Positions 19,234 to 28,936 of a stretch of DNA of 31,681 nucleotides are shown piece by piece. Origin of the DNA: Spirogloea muscicola (Eukaryota > Streptophyta > Zygnematophyceae > Spirogloeales > Spirogloeaceae); the NCBI GenBank assembly GCA_009602725.1, contig WELB01000233.1:1-31681 (forward strand), written 5' to 3'. The notes beneath the pieces were generated by a model. That model saw nothing but the letters and a program-made list of their open reading frames with translations. It did not search any database and was not told the DNA's origin. Positions within the stretch are counted from its first letter, which is position 1. Each line of letters starts with the position of its first letter. Both the position numbers and the translations under genes were made by a program.

Positions 19234-21491
19234 ATGCGGCCCATCCTGCTCAAGGGCCACGAGCGGCCGCTCACGTTCCTCAAGTACAACCGCGAGGGCG
19301 ACCTGCTGGTGTCGTGCGCCAAGGACCACCAGCCCAACATCTGGTACGCCGACAACGGCGACCGCCTGGGCACCTACCGCGGCCACAACGGCGCCGTGTG
19401 GACCGCCGACATCACGCGCGACTCGCGCCGCCTCATCACCGGCTCCGCCGATCAGTCCGCCATGCTCTGGGACCTCGAGACCGGCGCGCAGGCCTTCGTC
19501 TTCCACTTTGACGCACCCGCGCGCTCCGTCGACTTCTCGCACGGCGAGCACCTCGTCGCCGTCACCACCGACCCCTTCATGGGCGCTTCCTCCGCCGTCC
19601 ACGTCAAGCGCATCGCCGACGACAAGGCCGACCGTGAGCACCCACCCACCTCCCGTTTCTCGCGCCGCCCAGCCCGCCCAAGGGCAGGCAGCAGCGAGCC
19701 CTCACAGCTACTCCTGACAGGCTCGATGGCACGAGGCGCCCTCTTGGTCGGTCGCCCGGCGCCCGGCGAGCCAGTACCAAGGCCCTGGCTCCGCGCCGGC
19801 TGGCGGGTTGACAGGGGCAGGCAGCCTTCAGTCCCTGCTCCTTGAGCCGGTTCCCCTCGCTTGGTGCTGCAGAGGACGACGAGACCCTCCTGACGATCAA
19901 GGGCCCTGTTGGCCGCATCAACCGCTGCGTCTGGGGCCCGCTGAACAGGACGCTGATCGGGGCTGGGGAGGATGCCACCGTCCGCATGTGGGATGCTGAG
20001 GTGACTTGCTTTTGACCGATGCATCTAATTTCTCCAGGGTTTACCTAGTGGTACCCAGTTGTCTCTTTGGTGCCCATCTGATCATCACTCTCAGGGCCAG
20101 TGATTGCTCAGGCCCATCTTGCCACCTCTTCCCGCGTTCTTCAGAGCCCCTGAGCTTCGCTGTGTGGATCTTCATGGGCTTCTAGACTGGTCAGGTGCTC
20201 AAGGAGAGCGATGCTGAGACTGGTCACCAGAAGAGGATTGCATCGCTCGAAGTGTCAGCAGACGGCTCTCACTTCATCACTGGATCCAATGACAAGTCCG
20301 CCAAGGTGAGCTTCGATCAGTGTCACCTGTTTCATACCGCACCATGCAACACATACCAGAGCTTGTCTTCCTTTTGATTCGCGGCCGTGATTGTGAGAAC
20401 CTGGCCACCCTTCAGATTCTACTTGATGGAGCAGCAGTCTACGACTATGCTGTTCCTATTACTTTTACTCTTTTGTCAGAAGGCCATGACAAGTTGCTGG
20501 AGCGAGCTGCAAATGTCGCAGCTCAGGTTGCATCACTGCGTAGCCCTGGTTGATTTAGTACTTGCTTGAGCCCTGCAGCTCTGGGATATCAGGACACTAG
20601 AGGCCCTCAAGACCTACTCGACGGAGCGGCCTGTGAATGCCGCCTCCATATCTCCCTTACTCGATCATGTATGTGACTATCAGCCCTTCTACCAGTAGAA
20701 CAGTATGACGCGCTACATACATGCTGGCAGATGGCGGCCTAGCATTCTGGCTGTCTTGTTGATTCGTTGGCTGGTTGTCAGCATGGAAGTAAGCCTGGTC
20801 CCCGGTGGGTCAATGAGCAGGCATGGTCAAGCAGCAGGCAGGGAGGCAGGACATGCACGTGTCTCGTGCCCTCCTGCTGAGATCGTCTGAAGCTACAAGA
20901 AGATGAAGGTCCACCCTTTGTCTTGTGCAGGTAGTCATTGGAGGTGGGCAGGATGCTGCCAGTGTAACCACGACATCATCAAGGGCTGGCAAATTCGAGG
21001 CAAAGTTCTTTCACAAGGTGCTCTTCTTATATCATTCACGCTTGCGCTCGTAGTTGCAGAAGAGGCATGGTCTGTCTAGCGGCAGACCAGTTGTATGTCA
21101 CGATTTAAGCCCCTATATGATGCTAACAATCTCCTCGTACTCCCCTCTTATTGGCCCCCCAGGTGTTTGAGGAGGAAATTGGTGGAGTGAAAGGCCACTT
21201 TGGCCCCATCAATGCATTGTCGTTCAGCCCAGATGGCAGGAGGTAAGGCGCAGTGCATCAGTATTTGGCATGGCTTGTGGAAGAGCTTACTCAGGTTGTA
21301 CCAGCTTCACATTCTCTCATACTCTCAATGATGGTGGCTTTATAGAGGATGCAGGCAATGCACTCATCGGGTTGGCAGGTTGCACATCTCACTTGGCGTT
21401 GACGGATTGGTGCAGTTTTGCAAGTGGAGGCGAGGATGGGTATGTTCGGATACATCACTTCGACTCGGACTACTTCCACATAAAGATATGA
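19234..21491 (+). CDS. TIF3I1: Translation initiation factor eIF3 subunit I (TRIP-1/TIF34), WD40 protein, 7 exons
   Basis: Cytoplasmic WD40 beta-propeller subunit of eIF3, which binds the 40S ribosome and recruits initiation factors. Exons: 19234-19633, 19873-20000, 20186-20305, 20579-20668, 20931-21017, 21163-21242, 21416-21491; all six introns GT-AG. The coding length of 981 nt gives 326 aa, close to the plant protein. It begins [20 protein letters not shown], the universal eIF3i start, and ends [21 protein letters not shown]. Propeller repeats are evident: [13 protein letters not shown]...[34 protein letters not shown] then [79 protein letters not shown]. Exon 1 is very GC-rich; later exons are near 50%. 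The ATG follows a pyrimidine-rich leader and matches family starts. It is convergent with the LCIB-like gene at 22525-24359. Confidence 0.97.
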
Positions 21492-21708
21492 ACCTGTCAC
21501 GTGCAAAGCGAGAGGGTTTCCTACAAGAGCTTGGATCTGTCTGCCGTCTGGAAGCTGATACAGATATCAGGCACTCTTCATAAGCTTCAGGACACAGGAC
21601 AGCTGCACGAGTACTCCACTGGATGAAAGTACCTGCACTGGTATTCCACCTCTTGTGGAACTCCTTTGGCTTTTGGGTTTTGTCCCGCACAATGCTGCAT
21701 GAGGTCCA

Positions 21709-21713
21709 TGTAA
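21709..21713 (+). promoter_or_regulatory. Possible TGTAA polyadenylation signal for eIF3i
   Basis: TGTAA about 218 nt after the eIF3i stop, in the expected range for green algal 3' UTRs, where TGTAA is the usual signal. Confidence 0.45.
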
Positions 21714-22524
21714 ACAGCACTTGTACACTTTAGGGGGTTTGGCAGGTGGCAAGGATATGACGACCTACATCCAGCATTGCCAAGAGCTGGTGATGAGCCC
21801 GTTGTGATGCTTGACGGGGTTTTGTTGATGGGGCCAATTCATTCAGGACTAGGTGGGACTTGACAGCTCAGTTTGAATTGACCGAGCTGTGCATTTGTTT
21901 TGTAGCGCGTGTGCTCCTTACACACCGTGTGTGCTTGTCTTGCTTGTCCTGATTTGTACATCACATGTCAGCCACGAGGTGGTCATTTCGGTATCGGCTG
22001 TGCCTGCAGTTAGTCATGCAAGGGTGCTTCATCTGTCAGTCTATTTTTGTACCTGCTCAGACCTGGGATCACATGTTACCATCGGACTCAGTTTTTTTGT
22101 TGCAACACTTCAAACCCTCTCAGCCTTACTCTGCAGTACCGATAGGGTCTGGCCTGAATTTGAGGTGCACAACCATAGGCGCCAACACCTTGTGAGTTTC
22201 CAGCAAGCTGAACATGCGGACTTCCTGGCAGGTCACGTGTTACTGTTCCAAGTACACATCTTGAAGTCAATAGAGGCGAAAGCAGTGAGCAAATCTGTTC
22301 ATGCTGTAAAGGGCAATGAAGGTTGTTCGCACAAAATTGTCCTGACTAGGGGGTATTGCGTGAGACTCCACTAGCAGGTCCTCGAAGTGTCAGCTGAGCA
22401 AGGGAGTACAGATTGTCCTTGACTCAACCAAATGAATGCACACACTGTCCTACAGCAGCACTGCAACTGATGTATCTCAGTCCCTCTAGGAATGGACTGA
22501 AGTGGAGCTCAGACTACGACGGAT
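21714..22524. other. Convergent intergenic region between eIF3i and LCIB-like gene 1
   Basis: About 800 bp with no recognised gene or retrotransposon tail. A 161-codon plus-strand frame (21889-22374) is hydrophobic at its start and has no known match. It is downstream of eIF3i and could be 3' UTR or chance. The segment just below 22525 must contain the 3' UTR of the LCIB-like gene. Confidence 0.4.
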
Positions 22525-24359
22525 TTAGATCTCCTTCCGCTCGTTGCCGAGAATTGCGTACTTTTCCCCTGTAGATATTCAGCTGCGTCAGCTTGACATC
22601 CTCAGAACAGCATTAGTGCAACCGGAGCACCTCTGTACAAGACAAGCGACACAAAGGAGTGGAATACTTGCAGCAAACTGCTGCATTGCTGCATCTGCAT
22701 GCATTAATGAAACAGGCTGAGGCACCTGGGAAGATGTAGTCTTCAAAGCCTTTCTCTCCCGTGAAGGAGTCCGCGCCTGCATGGATTTGAACACCCGTGA
22801 TAACGGCATAGTCCACTGTGTCTGCTAAGCCAGCCTTGTGGATGTAAGATTCAAGCTCCTTTGCCGTCACCTAGTATACATTCAATTGTCACGCGATCAA
22901 TGCCAGAGATATCACAGTTTGCCAGTCATACTGCTGGCTGCTAAGGTCTCAGCTTAAGTGTGTCTGAAACAATTCAAAGCGAGGGCAAAAGGAGAGTTGT
23001 AAGGTCCAAAGGTGCAGATAAGTTAAGATAAGTGGCTGACCTCCATGGTCAACTTGGTAATATCTGCGAGGCTGAATTCTGAGGGCTTCTGAGGCAGGGA
23101 CTTGATGTGTGAGCCCTGCAGCATGTACTACCACGCTCTGGATTACAGCGCCATCTCTCTTGACACTATGATTGTATCAATACATACCTCCTGAGAGAGG
23201 TCCGCTTCTACAGTAGCCAAAGTCCAATGTGGCTGCTTATTAGAAGATTGGACCTGCACTCAGAGGTAACCTCATCATGCATTCTCTGAAGGCCTGCTTA
23301 AAAATCAGCTTCATGCACCAATCGCTGTGGCTACTTGTGTGCTTACCAATCTCTTCTTCAGGAAGCTCACTTCTAACTCGTCCGCATCGAGGTCCCCTTC
23401 TGGGATAAAACCCTGATTGTCCTCGATCACTTTGTGCATGGCAAGAAGAGCGCCACAGGCACTGCTTGCCTGGCTCCTTCCGATCCTGTGGATTTTCCCC
23501 TGCTGCCCTGCAGCATTAACAAGGAGATGCACCAGACTAAATGACGCTATGAGCTTACATGTGAGCCCTTGCAATTTCAGCTGCAATACAGCGACGCTGA
23601 CTGCTTACAGCCTCGCAGGCAGAGCTGGCATGCATCACGAAGACGGCTTACCTTCCTTGTCAATTCCAATGTGAGGGAAAGCAAAGAAAATATCTGCCAG
23701 TGCACAACCAGCTCCCGTCAGGGTCATGACAGTGTGACACAGGCTTTCATCATCATGATAATGATCTGTCATCGAAGACACGGACATCATGGACGGCAAC
23801 CATGCGGCGCAGCCCACAGTAGTGATGTGCAGTAAAAATCTGATGAGAGAGACGCAGCTGGCTGCCACTCATCGAGAAGCTTGACATTGAGAGGAGGCAG
23901 GCACAAAGCGAGCCGAATGGCATTGCCCTCACATTTCTCTGATCCGCTCTGGTTAGGCGCGTGGCTCATGCCAGCTTTGAGCCCCGTCGGGCCACAGGTG
24001 ACTAGGCCCGCAAGGGCGGACATGTCGAAGGACTCTCCGTAGATCTGGGAGCACGGCGAGCAGGCCGGGCAGTCTCAGCAACCAGCTGCCCTTCCAGCAC
24101 AGGAGCCGGCATCAATCAAGCAATGTCCCCGGCAGTGAACAGGATACAGAGAGAGGAGTGGAGGGGGGCAGGCCTCGTCAATCTTGCGGTAGAAGTGGTG
24201 CGTGATCTCGTCGCGGCACGTAGCGACGAGGGCAATGCTGTTGTCCTTGCTGAACCCCAGGTGGTCCAGGGAGCTGCGGACGGACTGGAGGAACTCGACG
24301 TCGCGCTGGCAGCCGGGGAAGAGCTGCTGCGCGGCGCGCAGCGCGGCGGCGGAGGCCAT
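22525..24359 (-). CDS. LCIB/LCIC-family protein (theta-type carbonic anhydrase fold), paralogue 1, 7 exons
   Basis: Member of the limiting-CO2-inducible B/C family of the algal CO2-concentrating mechanism. Family members have a beta-CA-like fold; some hydrate CO2, while Chlamydomonas LCIB/LCIC were reported inactive when purified. Exons: 24174-24359, 23933-24044, 23652-23693, 23347-23507, 23041-23115, 22726-22870, 22525-22568 (254 aa). Markers: FLQSVRSSLDHLGFSKDNSI, the CRDE motif at about residues 48-51 (probable zinc Cys and Asp), TGLKAGMSHAP, FFAFPHIGIDKEG, SSACGALLAMHK, DYAVITGVQIHAG, DYIFPGEKYAILGNERKEI. Intron 1 starts GC (24172-24173) where the paralogue has GT. An in-frame stop lies 26 codons upstream of the ATG and no long transit peptide is seen, so plastid targeting is uncertain unless an upstream exon exists. 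The paralogue is at 28937-30911. Confidence 0.93.
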
Positions 24360-24654
24360 GGCGGAGCGCAGCGGGGGGGGAGGAAGGAAGACTGCGGCAG
24401 CTGGTACTGAAGCAACGAAGCAATGCGGCTGGTGGTATCAGAGGAGCGGCTGTAGAAGCCCGGCCGGGTGCACACGGAGTGTGGTCGGAAGTGTGGTAGC
24501 GGGGGAGGGGGGTTGCGGGGCGCGGGGTTGCGTGGCAGCCGTGCTGTCGCATCTTACCCGCCACGCGGGCGCCCCGTCACCGGCCCCTCATCCCCTGCCG
24601 GTTATGGCCGGCGACTTCGTCCCCTCGTGTCCCCACCTTGTCCCCTCGAAACAG

Positions 24655-24860
24655 AGAGAAGGGCTCGCCCATTGAGGATAGGGGCTGGAAAAAGCCAGCC
24701 CAGAAAAGAATGAACGAAGGACGAGAAGGGGCCAGGGGAAGTACGAAGAACAACAAGCACAGAAAAGAAACGAAGCAGCTACGAAGCACTCAGTAACCCC
24801 TGCTAAGCAGCCTCAGGTCAGAGAGACTGGGTTCCTGGAAGCGGGTCCCCTGGCTCCGAA
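24655..24860 (-). mobile_element. Retrotransposon 3' end with C-type hairpin 3' UTR, upstream of LCIB-like gene 1
   Basis: Minus strand: FQEPSLSDLRLLSRGY with the stop at 24790-24792. The 3' UTR follows: CTTCCCCTGGCCCCTTCTCG, CATTCTTTTCTGGGCTGGC, TTTTTCCAGCCCC and ATGGGCGAGCCCTTCTC, ending near 24655. The coding tail and UTR match 17820-17970. It lies about 300 bp upstream of the LCIB-like start, pointing toward the gene. Confidence 0.8.
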
Positions 24861-24923
24861 ACAGGGCTTCGCTTTGTGTACCACCGCTCGTCGCACTGGC
24901 TTCTGCCAGAATCTCTCTGCTTA

Positions 24924-25150
24924 GGTCGACAAGGCCCCTATCGGCACTTCCGGCCCTCCTCCCCCCCCCTTGCCTCCTGCCACTGCTGCTGCCCAACTCC
25001 TCTAGCAGCTCAAGAAGCGGATGCAGGACAGGTCGACAAGGCCTCCGTTGGCACTACCGGCCCTCCTTCTCACCCCTGCCATCCCTCCCGCCACCCTAGC
25101 TGCCTCACTCCTCTGGCAGCTCCAGAAGTGGACGTAGGACGGGTCGACAA
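24924..25150. repeat. Imperfect tandem repeat, units of 107 and 111 bp
   Basis: GGTCGACAAGG recurs at 24924, 25031 and 25142. Each unit continues GGCACT(T/A)CCGGCCCTCC, then a C-rich stretch, CTCCTCT(A/G)GCAGCTC and AGAAG(C/T)GGA. Two full units and the beginning of a third are visible. The units have diverged, mainly in the C-rich middle. Function unknown. Confidence 0.75.
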
Positions 25151-25169
25151 GGTCCCCATTTATTTGCAC

Positions 25170-25570
25170 CGAACAATGTATTGGCTTGACTTGTCCACGC
25201 GCTTGTTCCAAGCGCACCGCGCGCCTTCTCTCTGTTGGACTCCCCGTCAAGTCATGCACTTGGCGCGCCTTCGCGCTCTCCCCGTAATTGCTCTTGGGCT
25301 GTGTGGCTCTCAGCTTTCCGGCCCCTTCGGACTTCGTTGATCTTCTGCCCCTTAAACCTTGTCATCTCCTTGGGCTGGCCATTCACAGCCTAAAATCTCT
25401 TCTCCCACCTATCCGGCTTGTCCCTTGGTATTGGCTGCCTGGATCTTTGTTGCGAGGTGGGACTCAGCACCTTCAGGGGCCTCCAGGCCTTGTCCATTTC
25501 TATAAGGCTGGCTTTCCAAAGCCATCCCCCCCTTTTGGGACGACTTTCTATTGTGACCTTGTCCGTTGTT
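25170..25570 (+). mobile_element. Cluster of plus-strand retrotransposon 3' UTR pieces
   Basis: GTATTGGCTTGACTTGTCC and CACCGCGCGCCTTCTCTC (25175-25230) are an A-type UTR end. Two hairpin modules follow: about 25355-25410 (CTTGTCATCTCC, GGGCTGGCCATTCACAGCC) and 25483-25550 (CTTGTCCATTTC, AGGCTGGCTTTCCAAAGCC). No coding tail is readable. The order implies at least three insertion events. Confidence 0.6.
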
Positions 25571-25789
25571 ACATGCTACTTGGAAGAGCTCCTTTTCTCA
25601 CGGCTGAACTTGTGGAAGAGCTTCTCTCTCTTGAATTGCTCCTCGTAAGGATTTGGGAATGAGGAATCCACGAGGTTGAGGGTCCACACTCTCTCGATCA
25701 CAGCAAGCCCACTGAATCGGCGGAGGCTGGGCACACGGGCAGCAAGCTGTTAGCGGCAAGGTAAGGACCAGCCTGCTGGAGATGAGTCT

Positions 25790-26131
25790 GCTGCGCTGGC
25801 CAGAGACGTTCACGGGGCATTTGGAAGTCGGCGACCTTATACAGCAGCTTGCCGGGCGTTCGACCGCATGACGCTAAGGCCAGAGAAGTGAGCAGCCCGG
25901 CTTCAATGCCGCTGGTTCGCTCGCTCAGGTATTCTGCATGCGCCTGTAAGACTCGCTACATCGTGCCCAGGCATTTGCAGTGCACTTGCGAGCAGGCCGC
26001 ACTGTGCCTGCAGCTTCTGGATCTCGCTGTGGTGACAAGTTTACCGGCAGCAAGCTATCTTACTTGCGGCTGCTGACCAGGGGCTATTGAAGCTTAGGAT
26101 TGAGCAACCACTAGTATCAGCCACTTGCGTG
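25790..26131 (+). mobile_element. Retrotransposon 3' end (C-terminal module), plus strand
   Basis: Plus strand: ALARDVHGAFGSR near 25797-25840, then EQPGFNAAGSLAQVFCMRL (25885-25945). After frameshifts, YLRLLTRGY with TGA at about 26086-26088. The 3' UTR then starts and is interrupted at 26132 by a hairpin-only insertion. It resumes at 26217 (GCTGTGTGG; compare CTTTGCTGAGTGG near 27685). Confidence 0.78.
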
Positions 26132-26216
26132 AAAAGAAAGTGGCTCTTCTAAAGGGGGCGAGGGCTGTGAACAGCCAGCCCGGAAGTACTTGACAAGGTC
26201 CGCAGCTACTTGCGTG
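26118..26216 (-). mobile_element. 71-nt hairpin micro-insertion with ~14-bp target-site duplication
   Basis: CAGCCACTTGCGTG (26118-26131) and CAGCTACTTGCGTG (26203-26216) flank a 71-nt insert (26132-26202). Read on minus, the insert is CGGACCTTGTCAAG, GGGCTGGCTGTTCACAGCCC, CGCCCCC and AGAGCCACTTTCTTTT. It is exactly one hairpin module with no coding sequence. Removing the insert and one repeat restores the 3' UTR seen in other copies (CAGCCACTTGC...GCTGAGTGG near 27673 and 28568). Confidence 0.85.
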
Positions 26217-26439
26217 GCTGTGTGGTTTTGCTTCGGACCGTGTCCAATTGTGGGGCGCGTTTCCCTTCTGCCCCTCGGCTGGGGCCAAGGTGGCCAGGGT
26301 TGCCGACCGCTTGCCCGCGTATGCAGGGCGGCGAACCTGGGCAGCCGCGCGCAGGTCGCCAGGTGGCCCACATTGGCTCCAGGTGGCGGTCCGCTGCTGG
26401 ACGAGGCACCTAGACGTGGCGGGGACTGCAGGCCCCTCG

Positions 26440-26770
26440 GCGCCCAACCGCGCGACCCGGGGCTCGGGCGCGCCACGCGGCCGAGCTGAACACCGCCGCC
26501 TTGGCGACCGCCATGCAGCTTCTCCCTCAGACGGACCTGCAACGGCGTGCCCGCCTGTGCTCGGCGCCCTCGCCTGCAGCGCCGGCATGGCTCATAGCTC
26601 TTCCTCTTTCGCATGCCCTACGGATGCCGGATGAGCCCTTCCGCACAGCAGTGCGCCGCCTCCCTGGCCTCCCTTCGCACTGCTTCAGGGGCGTGTTGCT
26701 GTGTGCATGGAGGCGCAGCGGACGATCTCCGTCCGAGATTGCTCAATTGGGCGTCTTCCTGGAGGCGAGA
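26440..26770 (+). mobile_element. Retrotransposon fragment around the CCHC-like finger
   Basis: Plus strand: AELNTAALATAMQLLPQTDL, QRRARLCSAPSPAAPAWL, MPDEPFRTAVRRLPGLPSHC and FRGVLLCAWRRSGRSPSEIA. This aligns with QQLPAADLRGRARLHSASSP and TPDEVFRSAVHRLLG in the copy at 17820-18900, the region just before the endonuclease. The finger is damaged. Homology stops where a minus-strand 3' UTR begins at 26775. Sequence from 26220 to 26440 may belong to the same copy, but I could not align it. Confidence 0.7.
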
Positions 26771-26774
26771 GAAG

Positions 26775-26930
26775 GCGCTCGGTGCGCATGAAATTGAAAG
26801 GGAGGCCAATTCAAGCATTACAAATGAGCTGTTAACTGGGTAATGAGCTGGCTAAGGGGGACACTAATATCCCCGAGTGAGCACATGCATATCTGACAAG
26901 CTAAGCTGAGGCGGTAATCATGTGGCCGTG
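26775..26930 (-). mobile_element. Retrotransposon 3' end with A-type 3' UTR
   Basis: Minus strand: LSLSDMHVLTRGY with TAG near 26868-26870. The A-type UTR is TGTCCCCCTTAGCCAGCTC, ACCCAGTTAACAG and TTGAATTGGCCTCCC, ending at GCGCACCGAGCGCCTTC near 26775. It is nearly identical to 7866-7950 and 14970-15095. Only ~15 codons of coding sequence remain. Confidence 0.8.
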
Positions 26931-26934
26931 GAGA

Positions 26935-27600
26935 ACACATCCGTCGTGCCCATCCAGAACGAGGGCTGACGGCCTCCGTACACCACGGGTCGACCTTGTT
27001 GCCACTACGCCAGGGGGGGTGGCACACATCATTGCTGATGTCGTCACCACAGTCCTTTCCCAGTCCAAGTCCAACGCGGTGTCCTCAGCCTCGAAGGCAG
27101 GACACAAGTTGCCACTATCGCCAGAGGCAAGGAGGCAAAGTACGCTCATCATCTGAAGGAGGATGAGTTGCTTACCCTCGTCAACGACATCCACGGAGCC
27201 TTTTTGCGGCTCGGTGGTTTGACCTGTTGCACCAGCTTGCAGGACACGTGGTGTCCCACAGACGGCAAGACAGAGCAGGCTGAATGCAAAGCCGCGTGCT
27301 CTCTGGCTCTGATGTACCCGCATGCAGGATTTTTTCTCTACAGCATTTTAGGCTCACGCCTTGCATCTGCAAGCTGTCCGTGCCCTGGCTGCCACCAGCT
27401 ATCTGCAGGGGACTGCTATCCGGCTGCTAGCAATTCCCGAGTTGCGGCTGCTCAGTGGGGTTACTGACTGGCCATACTTTACGTCTGCGCATTTTTTTCG
27501 TGCGTGCTTTATCCGCTTTACATCTCATTTGGACCTTGTGATCTCATTGAGGCTGGCCCTTCGCAGCCCTCGCCCCCCCAACCAGAGCTGCTTCTTCTAG
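26935..27600 (+). mobile_element. Retrotransposon fragment: RLE endonuclease, C-terminal module, hairpin 3' UTR
   Basis: Plus strand: RVDLVATTPGGVAHIIADVV (26984-27045), the paired acidic positions of the RLE. After a shift come ARGKEAKYAHHLKEDELLTL and VNDIHGAFLRLGG (27130-27215), giving a K..KY motif as in R2-type restriction-like endonucleases. A decayed tail follows (LHLQAVRALAATS, ELRLLS...GVT), ending near 27467. The UTR carries GGACCTTGTGATCTC and AGGCTGGCCCTTCGCAGCC (27532-27600). Frameshifts make it inactive. Confidence 0.8.
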
Positions 27601-27920
27601 AAGAGCTTCTTCTCCTCTCCAGCTGTTAGTCAACTGCTTGCAGCTATTGACGGGGATAAAGTGAGGTTGCCATCCGTAGCAGCCACTTGCTTTGCTGAGT
27701 GGTTGGCACATGTCAGACCCTTCCGATCTTGTCCATATACTTAGGCTGATTCAATACGCCGTTGCACCGTTTTGGAGTTGTTCTTTCCCTCTTTGATCAG
27801 ATTTTGCTGCTCGCCCACCTCTGACCACCGCAGTGGGCTGACCTTGCTCAGCCGCCATCCCCCTTGGGCTGGCCTTACACAGCCATCGCCCCCTTCAGAA
27901 AGAGCCACTTCTTCTTCCTG
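27600..27920 (+). mobile_element. Degenerate retrotransposon tail and hairpin 3' UTR
   Basis: Plus strand: LQLLTGIK and TGA (27634-27660), a worn form of LRLLTRGY. The UTR contains TAGCAGCCACTTGC (as near 26115 and 28568), then the hairpin module GGGCTGGCCTTACACAGCC and AAAGAGCCACTTCTTCTTCC (27860-27917). Confidence 0.6.
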
Positions 27921-27959
27921 CGATCCAAGTTCCACGGCAACCATGATGCGGCAGGTCAG

Positions 27960-28620
27960 GAGACAACATGCCCCATGGTATGTCACATGCGGCACACCAG
28001 TCTCAAGTGGCCACAGAGCGACGTCCATCACACCTAAGTCCAGTTGGCACCAACTGCCGATGGTCGTTCCAACAGGCGGCCGACCTCGCCCCTGTGCTTG
28101 GCGGGGCCATCACATCACAACAAATTGCTCGGACCCCACCATCCGACTGGCTTAGAAGTCGCAAGGCTGCAGGCGCCAAGGAGCACAATTGTGCGGACCA
28201 GCATGCAGCAGACGAATTTGTCTTGCTGGCAATCGAAATTAGAAATTTGGCGGCTTGACTTCTTCCAGCAGCTTGCGCTAAGAGCAGGAACTCAGAGCCA
28301 AGGGCAGCATGCCGAGCAGCCCAGCTTCAAAGAAACTCTTTAGTAGGGGACGCTGGCTGTGAAACGCCAGCATAAAAATACAATGCCTCAGATCCACCAG
28401 GTCGCTTGCTCAGGTGCACCGTGTGCGCCTTTCCGTACCAGCGTTCCCAGGCATTTCATTTGGGGTAGAACAGTAAAAGGGCCACCTCAAAATTCGCCGT
28501 GGCAATCTTTCTGGCTGCTAGCTACTCCGACTTACGGCTATTGACGAGGGGTTTTGAAGCACCTAGTAGCCACTCGTGTAGCTGAGTGGGTTGCCCTTTC
28601 CGGCCCCTCTACATAAGATT
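27960..28620 (+). mobile_element. Retrotransposon fragment: end of RLE, C-terminal module, with an inserted hairpin
   Basis: Plus strand: GAKEHNCADQHAADEFVLLA followed by IEI (counterpart of ...LLTLVNDIHGAF), LDFFQQLALRAG and AEQPSF (28150-28330). Then a foreign piece of about 60 nt (28331-28392) with GCTGGCTGTGAAACGCCAGC, the hairpin module in reverse. Then SLAQVHRVRL and ATPTYGY/SDLRLLTRGF with TGA near 28553. The 3' UTR follows with a worn module near 28625. No clear target-site duplication was found around the 28331-28392 insert. Confidence 0.72.
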
Positions 28621-28624
28621 TGTG

Positions 28625-28936
28625 CTGGCTTGTAAACGCCTAAACCCCTGAACCCCTACATCCTAAACCCTTGCTAATGATATATACATAGCTGGGTTGT
28701 CAATGCCGCAGGAAAGGGTTGACAGATGCCTGGAGACTAGACACCTCACCAGGCTGACAACTGGGGAACTTGGTCTGCTTCCTCGAGCCGAGATATGCGC
28801 AGCACAGAGTCGTGGCAAGAGACAGTGTGGTGCTGGCGCTGGAATGGAGACACAATGCGACCCCTGTGGGGACTACCCTTGTTGGCGCCGTTGAAGGTCG
28901 TTGACATTGACGGACACTTGAACTTGCATATAGACC
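28625..28936. other. Downstream flank of LCIB-like gene 2
   Basis: About 310 bp with no gene. It includes a short telomere-like run of degenerate CCTAAACCC units (28639-28670) and the probable 3' UTR of the LCIB-like gene. A TGTAA signal on minus was not seen. Confidence 0.4.

Noticed and set aside
18343-19641. 432-codon minus-strand frame
   Set aside because: It runs antisense through eIF3i exon 1 and only its distal part follows the retrotransposon fragment; the rest is a GC-rich shadow.
22340-22374. LTRGY in the frame downstream of eIF3i as another retrotransposon end
   Set aside because: No stop follows LTRGY, no upstream module and no 3' UTR hairpin; probably chance.
28331-28392. Target-site duplication around the hairpin inserted in the 27960-28620 copy
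   Set aside because: The insert is clear by comparison with sibling copies, but flanking repeats are at most a few bases.
28639-28670. Telomere-like CCTAAACCC units
   Set aside because: Only about four degenerate units in the middle of coding DNA; too few and irregular for a telomere.
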